A DNA stretch of 64,000 nucleotides from Selenomonadales bacterium (GCA_029976065.1 JARKNV010000079.1:114151-178150), one strand, 5' to 3'. Counted from the stretch's first letter, positions 14,487 through 23,327 are shown. Notes: generated from the letters alone by a model not told the origin. Numbers and translations are program-made.

Positions 14487-15962
14487 TCACTGATTGGGGT
14501 CGCACGCTCGCACATACTCCACGATTTCCCGGCCGGCCTCGGTCGCGGTGCGCAACTGGCCGTAGTCGAGCCGCTGATTGTTCAGGTACTGCAGCACCAG
14601 CCAGTCCCGGCCGCTCCGTCCCGGGAAAACGCCGCCGAAGAAAAAGCCGCTCTCCTCGAATCTCGCCGTCTGCCTGGCCGTCTCCGGGTCGGTGAGGCTG
14701 AGGTAGAGGTAAATCGTCTCCACCCTGTTGACGCACAGCATGCGCAGGGCGGCGGCAACCAGGGTCCTGACGTCCGTCCCGTAGCGGTGCACGTAAATAT
14801 GGGCCGCCTGGTAACTGTCGGTCGCCGTCTCCACCGCCGCCGGCCCGCGGGCGCCGCCCCTCCCGGCCGTCGCCAGCGTCCTGGGCGCGCCGCTGCGCCC
14901 GTAAATCCCCGCGATCATCGCCCGGTGGCGGGGTGGCGGGTAAAGCGGCGCATCCGCCGGTCCCCCCTTGAGATACCGCGTGAAAACCAGCAGACTCTCC
15001 CGCTGGGTATTATCCTCCTTGATATCCCGCAGCGTCTCCAGCGACACCCGCGACAGCAGCAGGGCCGTCTCCGCGAACCCCATCCGGCTGGCCGTCCGCT
15101 GCGACATCGCATGGGACGTCACCGCCCCCACGAACAGGCTGCCCATATCCGCCGCCCTGGCCGCCTCGATAAGCGCCTCGCTGATCTTCAGCAGGCAGCC
15201 GTTGCCACGGAAAGCCGGCTTCACGAACGCCACCCCCATCTCCACCCCGTGGCGCTCGTCCCCAGTCTCCAGCGCCGCGTGGCCGATGATCTCCGGCTCC
15301 TCGCCCGTCGTCACCGCCACGTACGACACCAGCTTGCCCGTCCGGTTGAGCTCCCGCACCCGCTGGGGGTAATAAATATGCTCGTTGCCGTACGTATAGC
15401 CGTACGAACTGTAAGCGCACTTCGCCACCTCCACGGCCTCCTCGGGCGCCAGCGGCCGGACGATGTAATCGCTCGCCGCCGCCGTGGCCCGCCCGGCCAA
15501 CGCCGCAGGCTCCCCGCCCGCGCCCGTTTCCGCCGCCTCGGGGAAATACTTCACCAGCCTGATCTCCTGGCCCTTGTGCCCCAGATTGCGGAACGACACG
15601 CTGTCGACGCTGCTCTTCAGCACCTTGAGGCCAAGCCCCGGCCCGGCCAGCAGCCGCTCCGGCGCCACCTCCCGTTCGGCCGCCAGCTCCTGCTCATCGA
15701 TCGGCACCCCTTGCTCCCTGATCGTCACCTGCAGGCCGAGCGGCACCGTCGCAAACACCACATCGAACCACGCCAGCTCGCCCGGCAGATAACCGTACTC
15801 CACCACATAAGCCAGCGCCTCCTCGACCCCCAGCCGGATCTTGCGCACATCCTCGGCGCCGAACCCCAGCATCCGGGCGACCTCCTCCGCCGCCCCCAGC
15901 GCCAACGGCATATAACACGCCTTATTCGCCATCCGGAAAACGATCTGGTCGATATGCCTCAT
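14487..15962 (-). CDS. Anti-sigma-factor-like ATPase fused to GNAT acetyltransferase domains
   Basis: 491 residues. Residues 1-135 are an RsbW/SpoIIAB-like HATPase: GVEEALAYVVEYGY is the N-box and GPGLGLKVLKSSVDSVSF the ATP-lid region. Residues 165-330 are a GNAT domain (VEMGVAFVKPAFRGNGCLLKIS is the acetyl-CoA loop). The C-terminal 130 residues look like a second, shorter GNAT-type half (ETARQTARFEESGFFFGG). The protein is cytoplasmic. It may phosphorylate an anti-anti-sigma partner or use the HATPase domain as a sensor for acetylation; no STAS gene is next to it. ATG at 15962 is the first sensible start (GGGGGG upstream); the longer open frame has no family match. Confidence 0.82.
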   Translation of the reverse strand: MRHIDQIVFRMANKACYMPLALGAAEEVARMLGFGAEDVRKIRLGVEEALAYVVEYGYLPGELAWFDVVFATVPLGLQVTIREQGVPIDEQELAAEREVAPERLLAGPGLGLKVLKSSVDSVSFRNLGHKGQEIRLVKYFPEAAETGAGGEPAALAGRATAAASDYIVRPLAPEEAVEVAKCAYSSYGYTYGNEHIYYPQRVRELNRTGKLVSYVAVTTGEEPEIIGHAALETGDERHGVEMGVAFVKPAFRGNGCLLKISEALIEAARAADMGSLFVGAVTSHAMSQRTASRMGFAETALLLSRVSLETLRDIKEDNTQRESLLVFTRYLKGGPADAPLYPPPRHRAMIAGIYGRSGAPRTLATAGRGGARGPAAVETATDSYQAAHIYVHRYGTDVRTLVAAALRMLCVNRVETIYLYLSLTDPETARQTARFEESGFFFGGVFPGRSGRDWLVLQYLNNQRLDYGQLRTATEAGREIVEYVRACDPNQ

Positions 15963-16060
15963 TGCCGCTGCCCCCCTAGCTCCCGGCCCGAGCCGGCACT
16001 CTACCCCAATAATTCCCCGCCGCATGCCAAAATCCTCCAGCGCCGGAATGGCCCCGCAGC

Positions 16061-16089
16061 TTGACAAACCCTCCCCGGGGACGTAAACT
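16061..16089 (+). promoter_or_regulatory. Sigma-A promoter of the riboswitch-controlled exporter
   Basis: TTGACA and TAAACT separated by exactly 17 nt, followed about 35 nt later by the riboswitch. Confidence 0.8.
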
Positions 16090-16120
16090 ATTATTACAAC
16101 AAAATACCCAAGCCTTCCAT

Positions 16121-16257
16121 CCCGAAGGGGAGTAGCTTGCGAGGCAGAGTCAACATACTGGCGCGTGGCGCCTGGCTCTGCCGTCGGCGCCGCCGATAAG
16201 CGAGACCTTTGGTGTGGCCGTTTTACCGCGGCCAGACCAAGGTCCCGTTTTTTTATT
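16121..16257 (+). ncRNA. yybP-ykoY manganese riboswitch with terminator
   Basis: The conserved 5' core AAGGGGAGTAGC (16125-16136), the L3-type sequence TCAACATACTGG within a GGCAGAG/CTCTGCC stem, and the 3' core AAGCGAGACCTTT are all present. The 3' strand of P1 is shared with a terminator (GACCTTTGGT with AGACCAAGGTC, then TTTTTTT at 16248-16254). In this family Mn2+ stabilises P1 and so prevents termination, switching the downstream exporter on. Confidence 0.95.
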
Positions 16258-16276
16258 CTATCCGGGAGGACAAACA

Positions 16277-16957
16277 ATGACCGCTTACATCGCCTCCATG
16301 CTCTTCGTCGTCCTGGCCGAAATGGGCGACAAAACCCAGCTCCTGGCCATGGCCTTCGCCGCCCGCTACCCCTGGCGGACGGTCATGTGGGGCGTCTTCG
16401 CCGCCACCCTCCTCAACCACCTCTTTGCCGTCGTCGTCGGCAGCTACCTCACCACCATCATCCCCCTCAGCTACATCCAGATCGCCGCCGCCTCCTCCTT
16501 CGTCCTCTTCGGCCTGTGGACCATCCGCGGCGACTCGCTCGACGGCGAAGACAAAAAAAGCGGCCGCAGCCCCTTCTGGACGGTCGCCATCGCCTTCTTC
16601 CTCGCCGAAATGGGCGATAAAACCCAGCTCGCCACCGTCGCCCTCGCCGCCCAATACGCCAGCATCGTCCCCGTATGGCTGGGCACCACCACCGGCATGC
16701 TCATCGCCGACGGCATCGGCATCATCTTCGGCATCGTCATGGGCAAAAAAATCCCCGAACGCACCGTAAAATGGGTCGCCGCCCTCATCTTCATCGCCTT
16801 CGGCCTCGCCGGCCTGTACGAAGCCCTGCCGGCCAGCCTCTTCACCGCCCCCGTCGTCGCCGTCGCCGGCGTGGCGCTGGCGGCGGCCATGTACTTCGTC
16901 TCCCGTCTGGGCGGCGAAAGCGCCGGCGCCGAAGAAGCCGCCGTCACCAAAAAATAA
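16277..16957 (+). CDS. GDT1/TMEM165 (UPF0016) family manganese exporter
   Basis: 226 residues, six or seven membrane helices, with two inverted repeats each carrying the family motif ExGDKT (EMGDKTQ at residues 15-21 and again near 111-117). Members export Mn2+ or Ca2+ by cation exchange. Control by the manganese riboswitch immediately upstream makes Mn2+ export the likely role. ATG at 16277 follows CGGGAGGA. A terminator (16970-16998) closes the gene, and an NRAMP importer follows on the same strand, so exporter and importer are separately transcribed neighbours. Confidence 0.93.
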   Translation: MTAYIASMLFVVLAEMGDKTQLLAMAFAARYPWRTVMWGVFAATLLNHLFAVVVGSYLTTIIPLSYIQIAAASSFVLFGLWTIRGDSLDGEDKKSGRSPFWTVAIAFFLAEMGDKTQLATVALAAQYASIVPVWLGTTTGMLIADGIGIIFGIVMGKKIPERTVKWVAALIFIAFGLAGLYEALPASLFTAPVVAVAGVALAAAMYFVSRLGGESAGAEEAAVTKK

Positions 16958-16969
16958 CGTCCACACAAA

Positions 16970-16998
16970 CAACCGCCCCTTAAAGGGCGGTTGTCCTT
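16970..16998 (+). terminator. Terminator after the GDT1 gene
   Basis: CAACCGCCC and GGGCGGTTG pair around 6 nt, followed by TCCTTTT. A second imperfect hairpin (17005-17046) lies between it and the mntH promoter region, and a run of eight T ends at 17100. Confidence 0.8.
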
Positions 16999-17133
16999 TT
17001 ATACCGACGACGGCGAGTGGACGAAGTACCATTCGCCGCCGTCGTTCATATTTTACAATAGCTACGCTTATTCTTTTACGCGCAGTGTCGTCTTTTTTTT
17101 GGCTCAGCGCCGGCACCAAAAGGAGTGGTTCTA

Positions 17134-18411
17134 TTGAAGGAAGAACAAGCCGCGGCAGGACTGCCGCTTGACCTCCCCGGACTCGACGGCGAAAAAATCA
17201 GGGCCAAAGCCAAGGGCCTGATGAAATACCTCGGTCCCGCCTTCGTCGTCAGCGTCGCCTACATGGACCCCGGCAACTTCGGCACCAACATCAGCGGCGG
17301 CTCCCACTTCGGCTACAACCTCCTCTGGGTCATCCTCTGGAGCAACGTCATGGCCATCTTCGTGCAGATACTGTCCGCCAAGCTCGGCATCGCCACCGGC
17401 GGCAACCTGCCCGACCACTGCGGGCGCGTCTTCAGCCGGCCGGTCAACTGGGGCCTCTGGTCGGTAGCCACGGTGGCCGCCATGGCCACCGACCTGGCCG
17501 AATTCCTCGGCGGCGTCCTCGGCTTTCACCTGCTGCTGAAAATCCCCCTTGCCTGGGCCGCCGTCCTCACCGTCGTCGTCACCTACACCATCTGCCACCT
17601 CGAGAAATACGGCCACCGCACCGTCGAAAAAGTCATCACCGCCATGGTTGCCGTCATCAGCATCGCCTACGTCTGGGAACTCTTCATCGCCAGCCCCGAC
17701 TGGCGCCAGGCCGGCTATCACCTCGCCGTCCCCATGCTGACCCCCGACAGCGTCCTCGTCGCCGTCGGCATGCTCGGCGCCACCGTCATGCCCCACGTCA
17801 TCTACCTTCACTCCTACCTCGTGCAGCCGCGGCGCAACGGCGACCTCGCCGACTGCCGGCACCACCTCAAAATGGCCAAACTCGACGTCTTCATCGCCAT
17901 GAACATGGCCTTCGTCGTCAACGCCGCCATGGTCATCGTCTCGGCCGCCGTCTTCAACGCCAACGGCTACGAAGTCGACAGCATCGAAGGCGCCTACCAG
18001 ACCCTCGGCCCTCTCCTGGGCGAATTCGCCGCCGCCGCCTTCGGCGCCGCCCTGCTCGCCTCCGGCCTCTCCTCCGCCACCGTCGGCACCATCGCCGGCC
18101 AGGTCATCCTCGGCGGCTTCGTCGGCCTCGACATCCCGATAAACATCCGCCGCCTCATCACCATGCTGCCGGGCTTCCTCATCATCCTCGCCGGCGTCAA
18201 CCCCATCATCGCCCTCGTCCTCAGCCAGGTAGCCCTCAGCTTCGCCCTGCCGGCAGCCGTCATCCCCCTGATGCTCGTCACCTCCCGGCGCGAAATCATG
18301 GGCGAATTTGCCAACAGCCGCCTCACCACCGCTGTCGGCTGGGTCATCGTCAGCCTCATCGTCGCTCTCAATTGCGGGCTCCTCTACCTGCTCGTCACCG
18401 GGCAGGCGTAG
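17134..18411 (+). CDS. mntH: NRAMP family divalent metal (Mn2+/Fe2+) importer
   Basis: 425 residues with about eleven membrane helices. The two metal-binding helices are intact: DPGN at residues 45-48 (TM1) and MPHV from residue 219 (TM6), the Asp-Asn-Met set typical of transition-metal NRAMPs. It couples proton entry to Mn2+ or Fe2+ uptake. TTG at 17134 is chosen because AAAGGAG lies 8 nt before it; a GTG at 17125 would overlap that box. It sits between a Mn-riboswitch exporter and a second, oppositely oriented Mn riboswitch (18506-18634) whose read-through RNA would be antisense to this gene. Confidence 0.92.
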   Translation: MKEEQAAAGLPLDLPGLDGEKIRAKAKGLMKYLGPAFVVSVAYMDPGNFGTNISGGSHFGYNLLWVILWSNVMAIFVQILSAKLGIATGGNLPDHCGRVFSRPVNWGLWSVATVAAMATDLAEFLGGVLGFHLLLKIPLAWAAVLTVVVTYTICHLEKYGHRTVEKVITAMVAVISIAYVWELFIASPDWRQAGYHLAVPMLTPDSVLVAVGMLGATVMPHVIYLHSYLVQPRRNGDLADCRHHLKMAKLDVFIAMNMAFVVNAAMVIVSAAVFNANGYEVDSIEGAYQTLGPLLGEFAAAAFGAALLASGLSSATVGTIAGQVILGGFVGLDIPINIRRLITMLPGFLIILAGVNPIIALVLSQVALSFALPAAVIPLMLVTSRREIMGEFANSRLTTAVGWVIVSLIVALNCGLLYLLVTGQA

Positions 18412-18419
18412 CGCCCGCC

Positions 18420-18459
18420 CCGCAGGGTTCGCCGTCCCCCGGCGGGCCCTGCGGCCGCT
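18420..18459 (+). terminator. Terminator of mntH
   Basis: CCGCAGGG and CCCTGCGG with inner GCCG/CGGC pairs form a very stable hairpin followed by CCGCTTTTGC. On the minus strand no T-tract follows, so it should not block antisense transcription. Confidence 0.6.
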
Positions 18460-18505
18460 TTTGCGGGTGACAAGAGGAGCGGCAACTCCAGGGGGAAAAT
18501 TGCAA

Positions 18506-18634
18506 GAGACCTTTATTTCCCCCGGTTGGCGGAAATAAAGGTCTCGCTATAGCAGTATCGCTGCCAGTGGAACCGGGCCGGAGCCAGTGTGTCGATTCCA
18601 CTCACGGTTGTTCGCCGTTAGCTACTCCCCTTTA
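18506..18634 (-). ncRNA. yybP-ykoY manganese riboswitch on the strand antisense to mntH
   Basis: Read on the minus strand: AAAGGGGAGTAGC (18633 to 18621), a GTGGAA/TTCCAC stem enclosing TCGACACACTGG, then TAGCGAGACCTTTA (18549 to 18536). This matches the upstream copy at 16121 in order and core bases, with one change in the L3 loop (ACACACT for ACATACT). Its 3' strand forms a perfect 15-bp terminator stem, GAGACCTTTATTTCC with GGAAATAAAGGTCTC (18545-18506), then TTGCAATTTT. A minus-10-like TACAAT lies at 18658-18653. No minus-strand gene follows; transcription past the terminator runs antisense into mntH. Confidence 0.88.
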
Positions 18635-18800
18635 CGGGCGGTATGCTGTTTCATTGTATTGTATGCTCCTCCCGGCGAAAGGTGCCTCCCGCGCCGCTCA
18701 TTTTTCCCCGCCCCGGCCGGCTCTCCGCCGGCGGGGAAGGGATTGCCAGGGAGCCGGCGGTGCGGTAAACTAAACTTAATGTTGCCAGGGAGGATTAACC

Positions 18801-20387
18801 ATGCTCAAAAAAATGCTGCCCCTCGTCTGCCTGCTCGCCCTCATCCTGCTTCCCGTCCCTGCCGGCGCCACCGTCCTCGTCAACGGCTACCCCGACGAAG
18901 GCGGCCGCCGCTACGCCGAAGACGACGTCAAAACCATCGTCCCCGCCGACGACGGTTACAGCCTCTACACCGACGAAGCCGCCGGCTTCCGCCTCCGCTA
19001 CCCCGCCCGCATGACCGTCGACTGGTCGCTGTCCGCCGTCCGCACCATCTTCGCCGACGACGCCACCCGCATCGAAATATACCACGACGACTTCGGCGGC
19101 ACGCCCACCACCGCCACCGACTACATCCACTACGGCAACAAATTCGTCAAAGCCTCCCCCCACCACGCCATCCTCGCCGACGAATGGCTCGCCGCCGACG
19201 GGCGGCAGGCCCACCTCCTCGCCTGGACGCGGCGGCCGCTGGCCCGCGTTCCCGGCGACAAAAACCACTACGCCTCCCTCGAAATCATCGCCAGCGACCG
19301 CGAAGTATACACCATCCTCATCAAATCCGCCGCCCCCATCGACAACCCCGCCGGCCTCCTCGCCGGCTTCGAAATAATCCCCGCCCGGGGCGTCCCGCGC
19401 AACTACAAGCGCTTCGCCCCCTCCGCCACCCCCATGAACCCCGAAACCGCCGCCTTTTACAAAACCTACTTCGGCGACAGCGCCCCCCTCACCTGGGGCA
19501 TCTTCGAACCCTCCGCCCCCCAGACCCTCACCGCCCTCGACGCCCTCGAAAAGCGGCTCGACTTCTCCTTCCCCATCCTCCTCCACTACCAGATGTTCGA
19601 CGAGCAATTCCCCGTCTGGGGGCTCGACAACGCCTACCGCAACAAAAAATACCTCGAACTCACCCTCCAGACCACCTTCTCCGGCCAGGTCAACGCCCTA
19701 TGGGCCACCGAAAACCGCAACGCCGGCATGGTCTACGCCATCCTCGACGGCCAGTACGACGACTACTTCGCCGCCTACGCCGACAACCTCAAAGCCTTCG
19801 GCCACCCCGTCCTCTTCCGCCTCAACAACGAAATGAACGGCGACTGGTGCTGGTACTCCGCCTTCTACACCGGCAAAGACGCCGACCTCTACCAGGCCCT
19901 CTGGCGCTACCTCCACGACCTCTTCGTCGCCCGCGGCGTCGACAACGTCATCTGGGTCTGGAACCCCCACGACGTCTCCCTGCCGGCCTTCAAATGGAAC
20001 CACTACCTCGCCTACTACCCCGGCGACGCCTACGTCGACGTCGTCGGCCTCACCGGCTACAACAACGGCACCTACTTCCCCGGCGAGCGCTGGCGGGAAT
20101 TCGCCGAAATCTACCCTGCCCTCCACGACGACTACGCCAACCACTTCGACAAGCCCCTCATGATCACCGAATTCTCGTCCAACTCCGTCGGCGGCGACAA
20201 AGCCGCCTGGATCAATGCCATGTTCGACGGCATCAAAAAACTCGACCGCATCAAAATCGCCGTCTGGTGGAGCGGCGTCGACTTCGACCAGAACGGCCAG
20301 CCCGGGCGGATATACCTCATCAACGAAAACGAGCAAATCCTCGACGTCTTCAAAAAACGGCTGCAAGAATACAAAGGCGGCCGGTGA
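18801..20387 (+). CDS. Secreted glycoside hydrolase family 26-like protein
   Basis: 528 residues with a signal peptide (about 1-23, LPLVCLLALILLPVPAGA) and no anchor. Residues 50-190 form an N-terminal domain without clear match; 200-528 look like a GH26-type TIM barrel. LFRLNNEMNGDWCWYS carries the general acid Glu (about 344), VWVWNPHD follows, and MITEFSSNS the nucleophile Glu (about 456). GH26 enzymes cut beta-mannans and related glucans; the substrate here is open, and a role in exopolysaccharide processing is possible. The ATG has GGGAGGA 8 nt upstream. It is monocistronic, with a family-1 palindromic element and terminator at its 3' end. Confidence 0.82.
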   Translation: MLKKMLPLVCLLALILLPVPAGATVLVNGYPDEGGRRYAEDDVKTIVPADDGYSLYTDEAAGFRLRYPARMTVDWSLSAVRTIFADDATRIEIYHDDFGGTPTTATDYIHYGNKFVKASPHHAILADEWLAADGRQAHLLAWTRRPLARVPGDKNHYASLEIIASDREVYTILIKSAAPIDNPAGLLAGFEIIPARGVPRNYKRFAPSATPMNPETAAFYKTYFGDSAPLTWGIFEPSAPQTLTALDALEKRLDFSFPILLHYQMFDEQFPVWGLDNAYRNKKYLELTLQTTFSGQVNALWATENRNAGMVYAILDGQYDDYFAAYADNLKAFGHPVLFRLNNEMNGDWCWYSAFYTGKDADLYQALWRYLHDLFVARGVDNVIWVWNPHDVSLPAFKWNHYLAYYPGDAYVDVVGLTGYNNGTYFPGERWREFAEIYPALHDDYANHFDKPLMITEFSSNSVGGDKAAWINAMFDGIKKLDRIKIAVWWSGVDFDQNGQPGRIYLINENEQILDVFKKRLQEYKGGR

Positions 20388-20390
20388 TAA

Positions 20391-20490
20391 GCCCCCATCT
20401 GCGGCGTTGCTCCTCAGAGCGCTTGCTTGCGTACGTTTCGAGTACGCGGCGCGGCGCGCTCTTCCGGTGCGCCTTGCATCTGGGGACTTC
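20391..20490. repeat. Palindromic intergenic element, family 1 copy 2
   Basis: Begins CCCCATCTGCGGCGTTGCTC and ends GGTGCGCCTTGCATCTGGGG, as in copy 1. The inner hairpin keeps GCGTAC/GTACGC, but the outer pairs are now GAGCGC with GCGCTC instead of GCTGCC with GGCAGC: both sides changed together. Confidence 0.8.
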
Positions 20491-20511
20491 TGACCGGCCG
20501 CTGCGCAAAAG

Positions 20512-20551
20512 AAACACCAAGAGTCGGATTGTACCGGCGCTTGGTGTTTTT
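20512..20551. terminator. Bidirectional terminator between convergent genes
   Basis: AAACACCAAG and CTTGGTGTTT flank an 18-nt loop; T-rich tracts follow on both strands. It serves the GH26 gene (plus) and the sigma-54 regulator (minus). Confidence 0.8.
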
Positions 20552-20566
20552 GTGTTAATCAGTGAC

Positions 20567-22630
20567 CTACAGACCGTATTTCTTCATCTTCTCGTACAGC
20601 GTCGAGCGGTGCAGGCCGGACAGCCTCGCAGCCAAAGCCTTGTTGCCCTTGCTGATCGCCAGCGCCTCCGCTATCCTGTCCCGCTCGCTGTCCATGCCGG
20701 GCGAGCCCTCGCGGGTAAGGGCGACCGAGGCATCGGTATTCAGCAGGTGGCGGGGCAGGATCAGCGGGCTGTCCACCGCCGCCGCCAGCTGCCGCAGAAG
20801 ATTTATCAACTGGCGGACATTGCCGGGCCAAGAATATTCCCGGAGCAGCGCCATCGTCTCCGGCGCGAAATCCATGGCCGGCCGGCCGGCAGCGCGGGAA
20901 ATCTCCGGCGTCAGGGCGTGCACGAGCTCCCCGATATCCTCGCGCCGCTCCCTGAGCGGCGGAATGTGAATGCGGAACACGTTCAGGCGGTAGTAAAGAT
21001 CCTCCCGGAAAGTTTGCTGCTGGACCATCAGCGCCAGCGGCTTGTTGGTCGCGGCGATTATCCGCACATCGCAGGCGATCGCCTTAAGGCCGCCGATGCG
21101 GTCCACCTTGCCGTCGTCCAGCACGCGGAGAATCTTCGCCTGCATCGCCAGCGGCATATCGCCGATCTCGTCCAGAAAAAGCGTGCCCTTGTCGGCCAGC
21201 TCGAACTTGCCCTTCTTGCCGCCCCGCTTCGCGCCGGTGAACGCCCCCTCCTCATAGCCGAACAGCTCCGACTCCAGCAAATCGTAGGGCAGAGCGGCGC
21301 AATTCACCGTGATGAACGGCGCGCCCTGGCGCTTGCTGGCCTTATGGATAGCGTGGGCGAACAGCTCCTTGCCTGTGCCGCTCTCCCCCAGCAGCAGCAC
21401 GTTGCCCTCCGTCTGCGCCGCCCGCAGGGCGGCGTGCTTCGTTTTGCTGACTATCCGCGAACTGCCGACGATGCTGTCGAAGCTGTGGATGGCGACCTGA
21501 CTGTCGCCGCGCAGCTCGTCCAGCTCCGACCGGTAGCGCGACACCTGCTGCTCCAGATGCTGGAGGCGCTGGAGCAGATAATTCACCTCGCTGATATCCC
21601 CGAACAAAACCTCGCCGATGGCGCCGGCCAGCTTGCCGTTTTTGAACACCGGTATGCGGTTGACGATCGTCTGGCGGCCGTTGACGAGCTGGATCTCGCC
21701 CAGCTCGGGAATGCCCGTGCGGGCGACGACATCCAGGCGGGTGTTCTCGATCACCTCCGACACCGGCCGGCCGACCACCTCGTCACGAACGACGTTGAAA
21801 GTATTCTCGTACGACTTGTTCACCCGCGCGATAACGCCGTTTTCATTGACGATGATAATCCCGTAGCGGGCGCTCTCGAACACCGCCGTCAGATCCTCCA
21901 CGTTATGCTGGGCGTCCAGCAGCTGGGTCACGGCGCCGTGCAGCTCCGACGTGTCCTGCAGGATCGCCAGCGCCCCCACCACCTTGCGTCCCTCCAAAAT
22001 AGGCGAGCGGTTGGACAAAATCGTCCGCCCGCCGTGCAGCAGCTGGCAGTCCCGCTCCGCCGTCCCTGTTTCCAGCACCTTCCTCAGGCCGGAATTGGGA
22101 ATCACCTCGTTGATCGGGCGCCCCAGCGCCTCGGCGGCCGGCATGCCGATCAGCGCCGCCGCCGCCTCGTTGTACGCCGTCACGACCCCGTGAGTGTCGA
22201 CAACCACGATGCCGTCGTGGGCCGAGCCGATCAGCGCCCGCACCTCGTCCTGGGCCCGCTGCAGCTGCGTCGACCAGGCGCCGAAAAACTCCCGGCCGGT
22301 AATCATGCCGACAACGACGCCGGCGGCATCCAGCACCGGCAGACAGTCGAACGGCATCTTCCTCGCCTCCGCCAGGGGGCAGTCCTCGCGGACGCTCACC
22401 ACATTCCTCGTCATAATCTCGCCGATCGGCCACCCGCTGGGCAGCCCGGCGGCCACTGCGCCGACCACGTCGGTCGCCGTCACGATGCCGCACAAGGCCC
22501 CGTCCATGCCCACGACCGGAGCGGCGCCGACCTTGTAGCGGCGGAAAAGCCTGGCCGCATCCTGCACCGTATCCAGGGGCTTCAACTGAGGGGCGTCGGG
22601 GAGCATATAATCGCGCACCAGCACAGGCAC
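20567..22630 (-). CDS. Sigma-54 transcriptional activator with CBS pair and two PAS domains
   Basis: 687 residues. A CBS pair (about 5-120: [40 protein letters not shown]) likely binds an adenine nucleotide. Two PAS domains follow (about 125-230 and 245-345). The AAA+ domain has GESGTGKE as Walker A, GAFTGA as the sigma-54 contact loop and a [13 protein letters not shown] Walker B. A Fis-type HTH ends the protein ([24 protein letters not shown]). It should activate sigma-54 promoters in response to energy state or a small ligand. GTG at 22630 lies behind AAGGA. A matching -24/-12 promoter and inverted repeats lie just upstream, facing the divergent small-gene operon. Confidence 0.95.
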   Translation of the reverse strand: MPVLVRDYMLPDAPQLKPLDTVQDAARLFRRYKVGAAPVVGMDGALCGIVTATDVVGAVAAGLPSGWPIGEIMTRNVVSVREDCPLAEARKMPFDCLPVLDAAGVVVGMITGREFFGAWSTQLQRAQDEVRALIGSAHDGIVVVDTHGVVTAYNEAAAALIGMPAAEALGRPINEVIPNSGLRKVLETGTAERDCQLLHGGRTILSNRSPILEGRKVVGALAILQDTSELHGAVTQLLDAQHNVEDLTAVFESARYGIIIVNENGVIARVNKSYENTFNVVRDEVVGRPVSEVIENTRLDVVARTGIPELGEIQLVNGRQTIVNRIPVFKNGKLAGAIGEVLFGDISEVNYLLQRLQHLEQQVSRYRSELDELRGDSQVAIHSFDSIVGSSRIVSKTKHAALRAAQTEGNVLLLGESGTGKELFAHAIHKASKRQGAPFITVNCAALPYDLLESELFGYEEGAFTGAKRGGKKGKFELADKGTLFLDEIGDMPLAMQAKILRVLDDGKVDRIGGLKAIACDVRIIAATNKPLALMVQQQTFREDLYYRLNVFRIHIPPLRERREDIGELVHALTPEISRAAGRPAMDFAPETMALLREYSWPGNVRQLINLLRQLAAAVDSPLILPRHLLNTDASVALTREGSPGMDSERDRIAEALAISKGNKALAARLSGLHRSTLYEKMKKYGL

Positions 22631-22726
22631 TCATCCTTCCACCAAATAGGTTCGCAAAACGATTTTTTGTAATAATTCTAGCGGTTGCCGGCGGAAATCC
22701 TGCCGCCTGCTGCTCGTCGCAGCAAA

Positions 22727-22769
22727 AAAGTGTCGGATTCGACGGCGAAAGTGTCGGGGCCGACACTTT
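22727..22769 (+). promoter_or_regulatory. Candidate upstream activating sites for the sigma-54 activator
   Basis: A palindrome with arms AAAGTGTCGG and CCGACACTTT around GG (22748-22769) is preceded by a half site AAAGTGTCGG at 22727-22736. They lie 50-95 bp upstream of the -24/-12 promoter, a normal enhancer distance. Confidence 0.7.
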
Positions 22770-22820
22770 TCATTTTGGCCGCAAGGCCGCAAAGCCGCGT
22801 TATTCCTGGCTTTGCCCCGT

Positions 22821-22836
22821 TGGCATCATTCATGCA
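22821..22836 (+). promoter_or_regulatory. Sigma-54 (-24/-12) promoter of the small-protein operon
   Basis: TTGGCATCATTCATGCATT: the invariant GG (22822-22823) and GC (22834-22835) are separated by exactly 10 nt. It lies 57 bp before the first small gene. Confidence 0.75.
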
Positions 22837-22892
22837 TTATAAACGTGGCATCAACGCAACGCTGCAGGCGCCGTAAGGAAGGAGGCGAGAGC

Positions 22893-23051
22893 ATGAGCGT
22901 GTGCTACATTCTTTACAACGGGAACGGACAGTTCAAGTGGCAGGAGTTGACGAACTACGGCTTCTACCTTGTCGACCCCGGCCATGTCGACGAATTCCGC
23001 TCCCTCTATCCGGATTCACGGCTGGTACCGGTAAACTCCACCGTAATCTAG
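22893..23051 (+). CDS. 52-residue hypothetical protein, first gene of the sigma-54 operon
   Basis: The product starts MSVCYILYNGNGQFKWQE and continues with LTNYGFYLVDPGHVDEFRS. It is rich in Tyr/Phe, has no membrane helix and I know no family for it. The ATG at 22893 follows GGAAGGAGGCGAGAG, an excellent ribosome site. It is the first gene after the -24/-12 promoter, and three further small genes follow with gaps of 33, 34 and 43 nt. The dense aromatic and glycine content with a predicted beta pattern suggests a compact fold; function unknown. Confidence 0.75.
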   Translation: MSVCYILYNGNGQFKWQELTNYGFYLVDPGHVDEFRSLYPDSRLVPVNSTVI

Positions 23052-23084
23052 AAAAACGTATGCGCAGTCGGGAGGACGAGAATA

Positions 23085-23327
23085 ATGCTGATAGTAATGC
23101 CTGACGAAAGACTGGCGAGAATTCTGCCGGAAAAGGAATACCTCAGCCTGAGAACGCGGGTTGAGGAAGCGTACGCCAAAATAGAGCGGGGCGCGAACGA
23201 AAAAGTGCTCCGGGATGTGCTCGACCTGCTGGTAATCCTGCGGGAGGTGGAAATGCGCCTCATTGAAGACAGGCTGCGGGAAGAGTACATGTCCTACGCA
23301 TATGTCAGCAAGGCGCCGGTGGCTTAA
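23085..23327 (+). CDS. 80-residue helical small protein, paralogue of the next gene
   Basis: The core DERLARILPEKEYLSLRTRV...EEAYAKIERGANEKVLRD aligns along its length with the next gene (DSRLMEILPKKEYWRLKAEA...EQAYSRIERQAPREVLAD), about half of the positions being identical. It is nearly all helical with heptad-like leucines (VLRDVLDLLVILREVEMRLIEDRL), so it could form a coiled coil or a heterodimer with its paralogue. GGAGGACGAG precedes the ATG. The family is not recognised. It belongs to the sigma-54 operon at 22893-23959. Confidence 0.75.
   Translation: MLIVMPDERLARILPEKEYLSLRTRVEEAYAKIERGANEKVLRDVLDLLVILREVEMRLIEDRLREEYMSYAYVSKAPVA

Noticed and set aside
17005..17100. Riboswitch or attenuator in the mntH leader
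   Set aside because: An imperfect hairpin and a run of eight T are present, but the T-run is not preceded by a matching stem, and no known aptamer core is seen.
18395..18601. A 68-codon minus-strand frame that could be the gene of the antisense riboswitch
   Set aside because: It starts inside the aptamer and runs through the terminator stem, with no ribosome site and no recognisable product.
18587..22672. A 4-kb open frame on the plus strand across the GH26 gene and the sigma-54 regulator
   Set aside because: Composition is nearly all Arg, Pro and His, which is the usual shadow of GC-rich genes in other frames; it crosses two well-supported genes and has no ribosome site.
22845..22862. Second -24/-12 promoter (TGGCATCAACGCAACGCT)
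   Set aside because: GG and GC are 12 nt apart, not 10.
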